Of a DNA stretch of 64,000 nt, positions 34,729 through 42,617 are shown piece after piece; positions within the stretch are counted from its first letter, which is position 1, and every line of letters begins with the position of its first letter. A model generated the notes under the pieces. It had not been told where the DNA came from, searched no databases, and saw only the letters and a list, made by a program, of their open reading frames with translations. Origin of the DNA: Flavobacteriales bacterium ALC-1 (GTDB lineage Bacteria > Bacteroidota > Bacteroidia > Flavobacteriales > Flavobacteriaceae); the NCBI GenBank assembly GCA_000171875.1, contig ABHI01000002.1, forward strand, positions 1 to 64,000, in the 5' to 3' direction. A program made the translations under genes and the position numbers.

Positions 34729-34815
34729 TTATCTAAAGCGTCTTTTTGTATTCCAGCGATACGCTTTAGTTCTTTGATCTCTTTCTGTAATTTGATTGTT
34801 GTTTAAAGTTCTCAT
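34729..34815 (-). CDS. 28-residue arginine-rich mini-protein heading the two-component operon
   Basis: ATG at 34815 opens 28 codons. The product begins MRTLNNNQITERD and ends WNTKRRFR, with seven Arg and two Lys and no hydrophobic segment. Support comes from position rather than homology. It begins 32 bp after the -7 box of conserved promoter copy 3, with the same distance and the same ATCATGAGA start context as the alpha/beta hydrolase gene, and a strong hairpin follows its stop. It may be a small regulatory peptide, a leader peptide, or part of a small RNA. It is too short for routine gene calling. Confidence 0.55.
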   Translation of the reverse strand: MRTLNNNQITERDQRTKAYRWNTKRRFR

Positions 34816-34846
34816 GATTTTTTGATTTTAATGATTGATGATGATA

Positions 34847-34907
34847 CAAATCTAGAACGAAGAACTAAGAGAAAAAAGAAAATTGAAGAGGTTAACCTAG
34901 CGTTAAC
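34847..34907 (-). promoter_or_regulatory. Copy 3 of conserved response-regulator-type promoter
   Basis: Minus-strand GTTAACGCTAGGTTAAC (34907-34891), then 36 bp, then TAGATTTG (34854-34847), then 31 bp to the mini-ORF ATG. It should drive the mini-ORF and, by read-through, the kinase and response regulator genes, which would make the system autoregulated. Confidence 0.75.
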
Positions 34908-34990
34908 CTTTGTGAAATTATATTAACATAAGGTCTAAACAATTAATGTGAGTATTTATCTCAAAAACTACAGTTGCTAAACTAATGACT

Positions 34991-35022
34991 TTAATTAAAG
35001 TTGTATATACAACTTTAATTAA
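34991..35022. promoter_or_regulatory. 32-bp perfect palindrome, probable MarR operator
   Basis: TTAATTAAAGTTGTAT followed immediately by its exact reverse complement. A TTG inside it (35001-35003) stands 20 bp from TACTTTTA (35024-35031), so the palindrome overlaps the probable -33 region of the marR promoter. MarR proteins bind such palindromes and usually repress themselves. Confidence 0.72.
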
Positions 35023-35035
35023 TTACTTTTATATT

Positions 35036-35458
35036 ATGAATAGAGATTTTCCAAAATTAGAGGCTTGTGACCCTAGAACTTGTTTTTCGGGCAGAATGAT
35101 GCGTATGGATCGTATTATATCAAAAATATTTAGAAAACATATTACACCATTCGGGTTGACCAATAGTCAATTAAGTATATTATTTGTTACTGCAAAAAAG
35201 GGGATTGTTACGCAACAACTATTATCTGAGGTATTATTTCTTGAAAAATCTTCCATGAGTAGAAATATGAGGCGTCTTTTAGAAATGGAGCTCATAGTAA
35301 GGATAGATTCTCGCAAAATTGAAATGACTTTAAAAGGAAAAGCGCTTTTAGAACAAATAATACCTGAATGGGAAAAAGCCATGACGGAAGTCAATACTAT
35401 TTTAGGAAACGAAGGGCAAAAGGCTTTTGAAACCGTTTATGCATCAATCACAAAATAG
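35036..35458 (+). CDS. MarR-family transcriptional regulator
   Basis: A 140-residue winged-helix protein. The frame is open from 34985, but that start lies upstream of the operator palindrome and its promoter, so the ATG at 35036 is chosen. The helix-turn-helix is TNSQLSILFVTAKKGIVTQQ with recognition part LFLEKSSMSRNMRRL, and the wing is IDSRKIEMTLKGK. Two cysteines near the N-terminus (EACDPRTCFSG) could be redox- or metal-sensitive. It is followed 6 bp later by a membrane protein gene, the likely regulated partner. Confidence 0.88.
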   Translation: MNRDFPKLEACDPRTCFSGRMMRMDRIISKIFRKHITPFGLTNSQLSILFVTAKKGIVTQQLLSEVLFLEKSSMSRNMRRLLEMELIVRIDSRKIEMTLKGKALLEQIIPEWEKAMTEVNTILGNEGQKAFETVYASITK

Positions 35459-35464
35459 AATATT

Positions 35465-36166
35465 ATGTTAGAGTTAGGTTATTTATTACTTACAGCAATT
35501 GTGTTAATTATTATTGTTTCTGTTTATCGTTATGGATTAAATAAAACTGGTGTCGAAAAAAGCATCATCAACAAGCGTGCTACTTATTTAACTATAGGTC
35601 TTTTATTATGGCTTGCTTATGTTTTTGCTATTGCTAAAAGCGGATTTTTAGCTAACTTCACATTACCACCAAGGTTTCCAATTTTCATCATATTTCCTTT
35701 ATTTATTTTTACAGGAATTGTACTTTATAGAAACCGTAAAAGCAAAGTGTTTTCTGTAATTCCAGCATCTTGGGCTGTTTACTTTCAATCGTTTAGAATC
35801 TTAGTAGAAAGTTTATTTGTAGCTACTGTTGCTAAAGGGTTTTTACATCCTGAAGTCACGATTGAAGGGTATAACTATGATATGATATTCGCAATCACAG
35901 CACCAATTATTGGGTATTTAGTTTTTAATGCAAAAAAATTACCAATAAAGGTAGCTATATATTGGAATTATTTAGGATTAGCAGTACTAGTTTCTGTTAT
36001 TTTTGTTTTTACAACGACTATTTTCTTCCCATCGGTTTGGGAAAGTGAAACATCTCTTGCGCCACCAGAAATAGTAGCTTTTCCTTATATACTCGTAGCG
36101 GGTTTCTTAATGCCAATTGCTGTGTTTGTTCATATATTTTCTATTATTCAACTTCGAAAATCATAA
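35465..36166 (+). CDS. Polytopic membrane protein, unknown, paired with MarR regulator
   Basis: A 233-residue protein with about seven hydrophobic segments (for example LLLTAIVLIIIVSVY, YLTIGLLLWLAYVFAI, FPIFIIFPLFIFTGIVLY, VAIYWNYLGLAVLVSVIFVFTT, FPYILVAGFLMPIAVFVHIFS). No domain family or transport motif is recognised. Six bases separate it from marR, so both are one transcript. By analogy with other marR-linked genes it may handle a small toxic or oxidising compound, but nothing in the sequence shows this. Confidence 0.75.
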   Translation: MLELGYLLLTAIVLIIIVSVYRYGLNKTGVEKSIINKRATYLTIGLLLWLAYVFAIAKSGFLANFTLPPRFPIFIIFPLFIFTGIVLYRNRKSKVFSVIPASWAVYFQSFRILVESLFVATVAKGFLHPEVTIEGYNYDMIFAITAPIIGYLVFNAKKLPIKVAIYWNYLGLAVLVSVIFVFTTTIFFPSVWESETSLAPPEIVAFPYILVAGFLMPIAVFVHIFSIIQLRKS

Positions 36167-36286
36167 TAATTATGAATTGATAGGGCTATTTTATAAAGTA
36201 AAAAAGGCAAGTTTACGGCATTGTTTTTGTGGGAATATTATGATATTTGGCAGTACAATTTTTCAACCTTTATAAAGTTTTTTTAT

Positions 36287-39049
36287 ATGCGTTTTAACTT
36301 TACTTCATTTTTATATTTATTGATTTTTGGCTTTAGTTCTTTATATACTGATGCTCAAATTATAAACAACATAGCTAAACCATCTCTAACAAAACATAGT
36401 TTAGCCGAGAAGATATATGTACAATTAGACAATACAATATACCAAACAGGTGAAACGATTTGGTTTAAAACAATTGTTTCTCGGTCTTATGATAATAGTC
36501 CATCAGATATTAGTGAAATTCTACATATAGAACTCATCGATTTTAATGAAACTATTATAGAGAAAAAGTTATTGAAACTAAAAGAAGGAATAGCAAGCGG
36601 ATCATTTGAATTACAGAAAAGCTACAAGTCAGGTAAATATATAATTAGAGCTTACACGAACTGGAACCGAAATTTTGAAGAAGATTTTATGTTTAGTCAG
36701 TCTATAGATGTTCTTAACTTAAAGGAAAAAGAGGGTTCTAGGAATCCGATAATAAATGTAATTGTAAATGCAGATGAAGAAAAGACGTTAACGGCAGATA
36801 TTAACCCAAGAGTTATCAACCCAAAATATAAAGGAAAGCTAAAACTCTATATTGATACAGGTAATAGTATAGACTCTGTTGAGCTGAGTAAGAACAAAGA
36901 AAATATTTATAAGTTAAGCTATACGCTTCCAGAGAACACTACACAAGCTGAGCTAAGGTTTAATACACAAAAGTCTAATAAAATATTTGGGTCAGGTACA
37001 CCAGATGAACATACTAAAAGAATAGTTATAGATAAGGATTATTTGGATATTCAGTTTTTCCCAGAAGGTGGTAAGCTGGTCAATAATCTTTTAAGTACAG
37101 TAGCTTTTAAGACGATAGATTACCAAGGTTTAGGATATAAAATATCAGGCAATATTAAAGATGAAAAAGATAATGTTGTTACTACATTTAATAGTAATAA
37201 ACTAGGCTTAGGGACATTCAAGTTATTACCTAAGTTGGGTGATAAATACTATGCTGAAGTTAAACTGAATGGTGTTATTTATAAATATAGCTTGCCAATA
37301 GCTAATAATATAGGCAATGTTTTATCAGTAGTAAATTTAAAAGATGACATAAGAATTTTATTGGCTTCAACTAAAAAGAGCAATGGTATTATTAGAATTC
37401 AAACAGAATCAAAAGGAGTAAAGTATCATAATTTGAGTTTTAAAAGTAACGATACTATAACGACAGCAATTTCATCAAAATCACTACCAGATGGCATTAT
37501 TAAAATGACGGTTTTAAATGATAAAGAACAAATCTTATGCGAACGTTTAGTTTTTAATACTAAACCTAACAATAGAATAGCATTAAATATTGTAAGCGAT
37601 AATGAAGTTTATAATCAAAGAGAAAAAACAATATTAAAAATAAAGCTGGGCAGTTTACAGGCACCAGACAGCACAAGCCTGTCGGTTTTGGTTATAGACA
37701 AAGAAAAAGTAGATATCTCAAAAGCTTATAAGCCCAATTTAATCTCTCATTTGCTGTTAAGTTCAGAGCTTAAAGGATTTATTGAAAACCCAACTTATTA
37801 TTTTGATAGTACGAATAAGAATAGAATGCTAGATTTAGATGCATTAATGTTGAGCCAAGGTTGGCGCAATTATAAATACCAGAATACAATAGCCAATACC
37901 AATTATAGATTTAATGCAGAAAAGCGTCTTGTCGTTTCTGGCACTATTGGTGAATATTTTAATCCTAAAAAGCGACCAAAAACCCCCTTAGACCTTAATA
38001 TGATTGTTTATGGTAAATCTGAGGATGTTTATAAACAAGAAATAGATTCTAGTGGTAGATATTATTTCGAGGTTGGCGATATATTTAAGCCTAGGGCAGA
38101 ACTTTTTATGCAAGTGGTAAACAAAAAAGGGGAGCCTATAGATTTTAATATCAATTTAGATAAAAAATGGCATCCTAAAGTTAGTTTTAAACGCGAACAT
38201 ATAGTTGATTTGCCAAGCCAAATAATATCAACTTTTACTGAGCGTGTAGAAACAGAAAATAAAATACAACGCGATTATGAGGTAGCTAGTAACACCATTG
38301 CTTTGGATGAAGTTAAATTAAGAGATTATAAACTCACACCTGCAAGAGAAAAATCTATTGAATTACATGGTGAGCCAACTTACGTTGTTGAGGGTAAAGA
38401 ATTAATAGAAGTTGCACCTGATTGGAATTTTGGTGTTTACAGTGTTCTGAAATCAAAATATCCTGATAAGATTAGGATTAGAACAGTACATGCCATTCCG
38501 CCATGGTATTATGCTAAACTATATAATTCAGATATCACATTGGTATTAATTGATAATATTCCTGTCTATTATGAGGATTATGACGAAATTCAGAACTTAC
38601 CCGCAGAGGAGGTTAGTAGTATAGATATTATAGAGAAAGCTAAAGATGTTTATCGTTATGCATCTGATATATTTGGTACTGGTAATATAAATTTTGGTAC
38701 AAATTCAGTAAGTTATCTCAACATTTATACAAAATCCGGTAAAGGGTTATTTGGTATTACTAAAACCGAAGGAGTGCGTACAGATGAAATTGCTGGGTTT
38801 TCGAAATCAGTAGAGTTTTACGCACCTAATTACGAAACACTTTCTAATCAAGATTGGGTAATACCAGATAATAGAAGTGTTATTCATTGGTCACCAAACA
38901 TTACTTTAAATTCTAAAGGTGAATATATTTTAGAATATTATAACGATGACCATATTGGTGAAGTCTTAGTTATTGTTGAAGCAATAACTAAAGATGGTAA
39001 AATAGGATATGTAGAGAAAACATATACGGTTAAGGAAGCTGAGCGATAA
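36287..39049 (+). CDS. MG2-domain surface protein with TonB-receptor plug-like domain
   Basis: A 920-residue protein if translation begins at the ATG at 36287, which is followed by a clear signal peptide (FLYLLIFGFSSLYTDAQ). The frame is open from 36221, but no signal peptide would then be at the terminus. Residues about 35-140 match the MG2 domain of alpha-2-macroglobulins (KIYVQLDNTIYQTGETIWF). More beta domains follow, and near 690-800 a plug-like segment resembles SusC/TonB receptor plugs, but no C-terminal beta-barrel is present. Such proteins are common and uncharacterised in flavobacteria. Probably periplasmic or surface-located. Confidence 0.78.
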   Translation: MRFNFTSFLYLLIFGFSSLYTDAQIINNIAKPSLTKHSLAEKIYVQLDNTIYQTGETIWFKTIVSRSYDNSPSDISEILHIELIDFNETIIEKKLLKLKEGIASGSFELQKSYKSGKYIIRAYTNWNRNFEEDFMFSQSIDVLNLKEKEGSRNPIINVIVNADEEKTLTADINPRVINPKYKGKLKLYIDTGNSIDSVELSKNKENIYKLSYTLPENTTQAELRFNTQKSNKIFGSGTPDEHTKRIVIDKDYLDIQFFPEGGKLVNNLLSTVAFKTIDYQGLGYKISGNIKDEKDNVVTTFNSNKLGLGTFKLLPKLGDKYYAEVKLNGVIYKYSLPIANNIGNVLSVVNLKDDIRILLASTKKSNGIIRIQTESKGVKYHNLSFKSNDTITTAISSKSLPDGIIKMTVLNDKEQILCERLVFNTKPNNRIALNIVSDNEVYNQREKTILKIKLGSLQAPDSTSLSVLVIDKEKVDISKAYKPNLISHLLLSSELKGFIENPTYYFDSTNKNRMLDLDALMLSQGWRNYKYQNTIANTNYRFNAEKRLVVSGTIGEYFNPKKRPKTPLDLNMIVYGKSEDVYKQEIDSSGRYYFEVGDIFKPRAELFMQVVNKKGEPIDFNINLDKKWHPKVSFKREHIVDLPSQIISTFTERVETENKIQRDYEVASNTIALDEVKLRDYKLTPAREKSIELHGEPTYVVEGKELIEVAPDWNFGVYSVLKSKYPDKIRIRTVHAIPPWYYAKLYNSDITLVLIDNIPVYYEDYDEIQNLPAEEVSSIDIIEKAKDVYRYASDIFGTGNINFGTNSVSYLNIYTKSGKGLFGITKTEGVRTDEIAGFSKSVEFYAPNYETLSNQDWVIPDNRSVIHWSPNITLNSKGEYILEYYNDDHIGEVLVIVEAITKDGKIGYVEKTYTVKEAER

Positions 39050-39053
39050 CAGC

Positions 39054-40043
39054 TTATGAAATCAATTTCACCACATCTTTAGCAAAATAAGAGGCAATAA
39101 TATCGGCACCAGCACGCTTAATAGACGTAATTTGCTCTAGCATTACTTCATCATGGTCTAGCCAACCTTTTTCGGCTGCAGCTTTAAGCATAGCATATTC
39201 ACCAGAGACTTGATATACAGCAATTGGTACATCAAAACTATTTCTAATATCTCTTACGATATCTAAATACGCTAAACCGGGTTTTACCATTACAATATCG
39301 GCACCTTCATTGATATCCATTTCGGTTTCTCTAATGGCTTCGTCCCTGTTTGCAAAATCCATTTGATAGGTTTTCTTGTCTTTTGGCACATCAACCATAT
39401 CTACAGGAGCAGAGTCTAAAGCATCTCTAAAAGGCCCATAAAAAGCAGAGGCATATTTTGCAGAGTAACTCATAATACCAGTATCAATAAAATTAGATTG
39501 ATCTAATGCTTCTCTAATACCTAAAATGCGACCATCCATCATATCGCTTGGAGCCACAAAATTAGCGCCAGCTTCAGCATGAGAAATACTCATTTCTGCT
39601 AAAACTTCGACTGTAGCATCATTTATTATTTTTCCACCTTCAACAATACCATCATGTCCATAAGATGAAAACGGATCTAAAGCCACATCAGTCATTACCA
39701 ACATGCCAGGACAAACATCCTTCACGGTTTTAATAGCACGCTGCATTAGACCATTAGGGTTTAAAGCTTCTGTGCCTTTATTATCTTTAAGTGCATCTTC
39801 AACTTTTACAAAAAGCAAGACTGATTTTAAACCTAAACTCCAAAGTGTTTTCACTTCATCTTTTAGTAAATCTAAACTGAAACGATAGTAATTAGGCATC
39901 GATGCAATTTCTTCCTTTACACCTTTACCTTCCACCACAAAAAGCGGCACCAAAAAGTCATTTGGCGTGATGTAAGTTTCTCTTACTAAACTTCTAATGG
40001 CTTCATTGGTTCTTAGTCTTCTATTTCTTCTAATTGGAAACAT
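39054..40043 (-). CDS. hemB: Delta-aminolevulinic acid dehydratase (porphobilinogen synthase)
   Basis: A 329-residue HemB. The Schiff-base lysines lie in MSYSAKYASAFYGPFR and in IVMVKPGLAYLD. The metal-site loop reads DVALDPFSSYGHDG. The cysteines of zinc-type enzymes are replaced by Ala/Asp, so it is expected to be a Mg2+-dependent type. It joins two aminolevulinate molecules into porphobilinogen. It is the last gene of a leftward haem operon and converges with the MG2 gene, leaving only 4 bp between the stops. Confidence 0.96.
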   Translation of the reverse strand: MFPIRRNRRLRTNEAIRSLVRETYITPNDFLVPLFVVEGKGVKEEIASMPNYYRFSLDLLKDEVKTLWSLGLKSVLLFVKVEDALKDNKGTEALNPNGLMQRAIKTVKDVCPGMLVMTDVALDPFSSYGHDGIVEGGKIINDATVEVLAEMSISHAEAGANFVAPSDMMDGRILGIREALDQSNFIDTGIMSYSAKYASAFYGPFRDALDSAPVDMVDVPKDKKTYQMDFANRDEAIRETEMDINEGADIVMVKPGLAYLDIVRDIRNSFDVPIAVYQVSGEYAMLKAAAEKGWLDHDEVMLEQITSIKRAGADIIASYFAKDVVKLIS

Positions 40044-40045
40044 AG

Positions 40046-40816
40046 TTAGTCCAGATTTTTAATATATTTTTCATCATTGATATACACATCGTCTTCACCT
40101 TGTTGATCAAAAGGGTTTTCTAAATGCGATTGTATATTATCTAAAGCCACTAAGATAACGCTAAACATTATTGGCACGGCATATTGTAGTCCGTAATTGT
40201 AACTTGTAACACTATGTGCAAAATGAGGCCCATAAATTATTGGTAAAATAACAATGAATATATCACTGTATGTTCTCAATGTTCTTGGAGTTCTGTACTG
40301 GTATATATGTTTAATACGCTCAAAAGAAATCATCATTTTGCTCAAAAATTGATTTGAACGTGATGCCTCTCCAGATGGTAACCCATGAGCACGCATACTT
40401 TTAATGAATTTGGATAAATCTTTAAAGCTGTTATAAACTGCTTTTTCGTTTTCTTCTAATTCATTTACTGGATTACTAAATACATGTTTAAACGAACTCA
40501 ATAGATTCTTAAGATGACTTTTTAAATCATCTTTAAGCTCTTGAGGTGGATTTTCTAGCCAATCCGAAACGGCAAAATATAAAGCGCGTCCATGTGCTTT
40601 AATAGAACCATATTCATCTAAAGCAACCTCTCTACGTTTATAAGCTCCACCAATTGAAAATACTATTGGAAAAACAATAGCAGTGCCAATTAATGTTAAA
40701 GGGAAATCTGCCTTAATATGAAAATGAAGACAAAATGCCGTCGATGCTATAGCTAATGCAGTTATTACAAAAGTTTTCCAGTTAATAATTAAAAAAATAC
40801 GTTTTAGTAGCTTCAT
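40046..40816 (-). CDS. Bestrophin-like membrane protein
   Basis: A 256-residue protein with N-terminal hydrophobic hairpins (about 9-30, 38-55) and another pair near 195-240. The segment ADFPLTLIGTAIVFPIVFSI followed by AYKRREVALDEYGSI resembles the FPxTLLGxALSxLLxFRxNxAYxRWWE signature of bestrophin-like (YneE-type) anion channels, but it has diverged. The match is by eye only. It lies between hemB and hemF with 2- and 4-bp gaps, so it is firmly in the haem operon. A role in ion or metabolite flux is possible but unproven. Confidence 0.6.
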   Translation of the reverse strand: MKLLKRIFLIINWKTFVITALAIASTAFCLHFHIKADFPLTLIGTAIVFPIVFSIGGAYKRREVALDEYGSIKAHGRALYFAVSDWLENPPQELKDDLKSHLKNLLSSFKHVFSNPVNELEENEKAVYNSFKDLSKFIKSMRAHGLPSGEASRSNQFLSKMMISFERIKHIYQYRTPRTLRTYSDIFIVILPIIYGPHFAHSVTSYNYGLQYAVPIMFSVILVALDNIQSHLENPFDQQGEDDVYINDEKYIKNLD

Positions 40817-40820
40817 CTTT

Positions 40821-41723
40821 TTACACCCAATTTTTAGGGTTTTGTAATATAGTAATTAACCTCTCTTCTTCACTTCCTTCTTTTGGTTTATGATTGTAAA
40901 CCCATTGTACATGAGGAGGCAAACTCATTAAAATACTTTCTATTCTTCCATTAGTTTTAAGCCCAAATAAAGTGCCTTTGTCATGCACTAAATTAAATTC
41001 GACATAACGTCCACGACGAATCTCTTGCCAATCACGTTGTTCTTTTGAGTACTCTAAGTCTTTACGTTTTTCAACTATTGGCACATAAGCTTCTAAGAAA
41101 CTGTCGCCAACCTCAGTCACGAAATCGTACCAGTTTTGCATAGTCATTTCATCTGAAGCTTTACAGTAATCAAAGAATAAACCACCAATACCACGACCTT
41201 CATTTCTATGTGCATTGTAGAAATACTCATCGCATCTAGCTTTATATTTTGGATAGAATTTTGGGTTATGCTTGTCACAAGCCGTTTTACAAGTTTGGTG
41301 AAAGTGTGTTGCATCTTCATCAAATAAATAATAAGGAGTGAGGTCCTGTCCACCACCAAACCACTGATCTACAATGTTGCCCTCTTGATCATACATTTCA
41401 AAATAGCGCCAATTTGCATGAACTGTTGGTACAATTGGATTTTTAGGATGCAAAACTAAACTTAATCCGCAGGCAAAAAAATCAGCATCTTCTACACCAA
41501 AATACTTCTGCATACTGTCTGGTAATTTGCCATGAACTCCAGAAATATTAACTCCACCTTTTTCAAAAACGGCACCATTCTCTATGACGCGAGTTCTCCC
41601 TCCTCCACCTTCTGGTCGTTCCCAAATGTCTTCTTGGAATATTGCTGTTCCATCAACTGCTTCTAATTTAGAAGTTATAGTGTCTTGTAATTCGTGTATG
41701 TATTTGAAGAACTTATCTTTCAT
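40821..41723 (-). CDS. hemF: Oxygen-dependent coproporphyrinogen III oxidase
   Basis: A 300-residue HemF with GGGGRTRV, CGLSLVLHPKNPIVPTVH and WFGGGQDLTPYYL, the conserved His- and Asp-containing motifs of the family. It oxidatively decarboxylates coproporphyrinogen III to protoporphyrinogen IX using O2, which points to aerobic haem synthesis. It lies 2 bp after the isomerase gene in the operon. Confidence 0.96.
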   Translation of the reverse strand: MKDKFFKYIHELQDTITSKLEAVDGTAIFQEDIWERPEGGGGRTRVIENGAVFEKGGVNISGVHGKLPDSMQKYFGVEDADFFACGLSLVLHPKNPIVPTVHANWRYFEMYDQEGNIVDQWFGGGQDLTPYYLFDEDATHFHQTCKTACDKHNPKFYPKYKARCDEYFYNAHRNEGRGIGGLFFDYCKASDEMTMQNWYDFVTEVGDSFLEAYVPIVEKRKDLEYSKEQRDWQEIRRGRYVEFNLVHDKGTLFGLKTNGRIESILMSLPPHVQWVYNHKPKEGSEEERLITILQNPKNWV

Positions 41724-41725
41724 AT

Positions 41726-42073
41726 TTACACCATTGTTTTATTGCAATAAGTTGCTTTTTCAAAATCTCTGATATTAATAGCGATGAAATCTATTGAAGG
41801 AAACATAGTTTTAAGTTTCCCAACAATTTCTTTGGACAACTTAGCTTTTTGTTCAGTAGTTCTCCCTTCCATAATATTGGCAAAAACATGAATAAAGCCA
41901 TTCTTTTTTCCACCGACAAGATAATGTTCATTAAAACTATTGAACCTTACCTTAATATCGTCTTCATCAAACAAATTTGATTCAACGGCAGCTTTATGAA
42001 CTTCATAAAGTGTACTTTCTGGTGTATTAAGATTTAGTATATTTTCCGAACAATCAATTACAAAATGCGGCAT
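41726..42073 (-). CDS. 5-carboxymethyl-2-hydroxymuconate isomerase-like tautomerase
   Basis: A 115-residue tautomerase-superfamily protein. It begins MPHFVIDCSENIL with catalytic-type Pro2 exposed after Met removal, and matches the CHMI family in length. The classical enzyme acts in homoprotocatechuate degradation, but no other genes of that pathway are present and this copy is embedded in the haem operon, so the true substrate is open. Six bases after the acetyltransferase gene. Confidence 0.78.
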   Translation of the reverse strand: MPHFVIDCSENILNLNTPESTLYEVHKAAVESNLFDEDDIKVRFNSFNEHYLVGGKKNGFIHVFANIMEGRTTEQKAKLSKEIVGKLKTMFPSIDFIAINIRDFEKATYCNKTMV

Positions 42074-42079
42074 AAATAA

Positions 42080-42613
42080 TTATTTATATAGTTCATACAA
42101 TTCCATATCTAGAGGTTGTTCTCCTGGTGGAGTAAATTCTTTTATCAATGTTTTTTGCCATTTAAAATTGTTATTGATAGCGACTTTTACACTTCCTAAA
42201 TTATCTTTATTCGAAATTATTTGAAGTGTTTCTAAACCTAAATCATTAAATGCATGTTTTGATAGCCCATTTATAGCTTTAGAAGTTAAACCTTGCCCTT
42301 CAAAAGTATAACCTATGCAATAGGCAAATTCTCCTTGTTTTTTATTCCAATCCAGTTCCTTAATATAAATAAGACCTGCTAGCTCACGAGTTTCTGAATG
42401 TTTTAAAGTGAATAAAAACTCTTCATTGTTTTCGAATTGCTTTACCTTTTTCTCAACAAACAATTGTGATAAAGTAGGGTTTAAATTGTTTTCTAATGTT
42501 TTTGGGAAATAACGTTTAAAGCGGTCAGCATTTGCAACACATAAATCACATATTTTCCAGGCATCACCATTATGGATTGGATTAATTTCAAAACCGTTAA
42601 ATTCTGTAACCAT
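42080..42613 (-). CDS. GNAT-family N-acetyltransferase (RimJ/RimL-like)
   Basis: A 177-residue GNAT protein. Motif A, the acetyl-CoA loop, is modified: IGYTFEGQGLTSKAINGLSK, with G-QG-TSKA as the pyrophosphate-binding stretch. The terminal part (NFKWQKTLIKEF) is typical of the RimJ/RimL subgroup that acetylates ribosomal proteins or small molecules. Substrate unknown. Located inside the haem operon, 4-6 bp from its neighbours. Confidence 0.85.
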   Translation of the reverse strand: MVTEFNGFEINPIHNGDAWKICDLCVANADRFKRYFPKTLENNLNPTLSQLFVEKKVKQFENNEEFLFTLKHSETRELAGLIYIKELDWNKKQGEFAYCIGYTFEGQGLTSKAINGLSKHAFNDLGLETLQIISNKDNLGSVKVAINNNFKWQKTLIKEFTPPGEQPLDMELYELYK

Positions 42614-42617
42614 TATA

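Noticed and set aside
34985..35035. Upstream in-frame start of the MarR gene
   Set aside because: It would place the coding start before the operator and promoter; the ATG at 35036 gives the normal family length.
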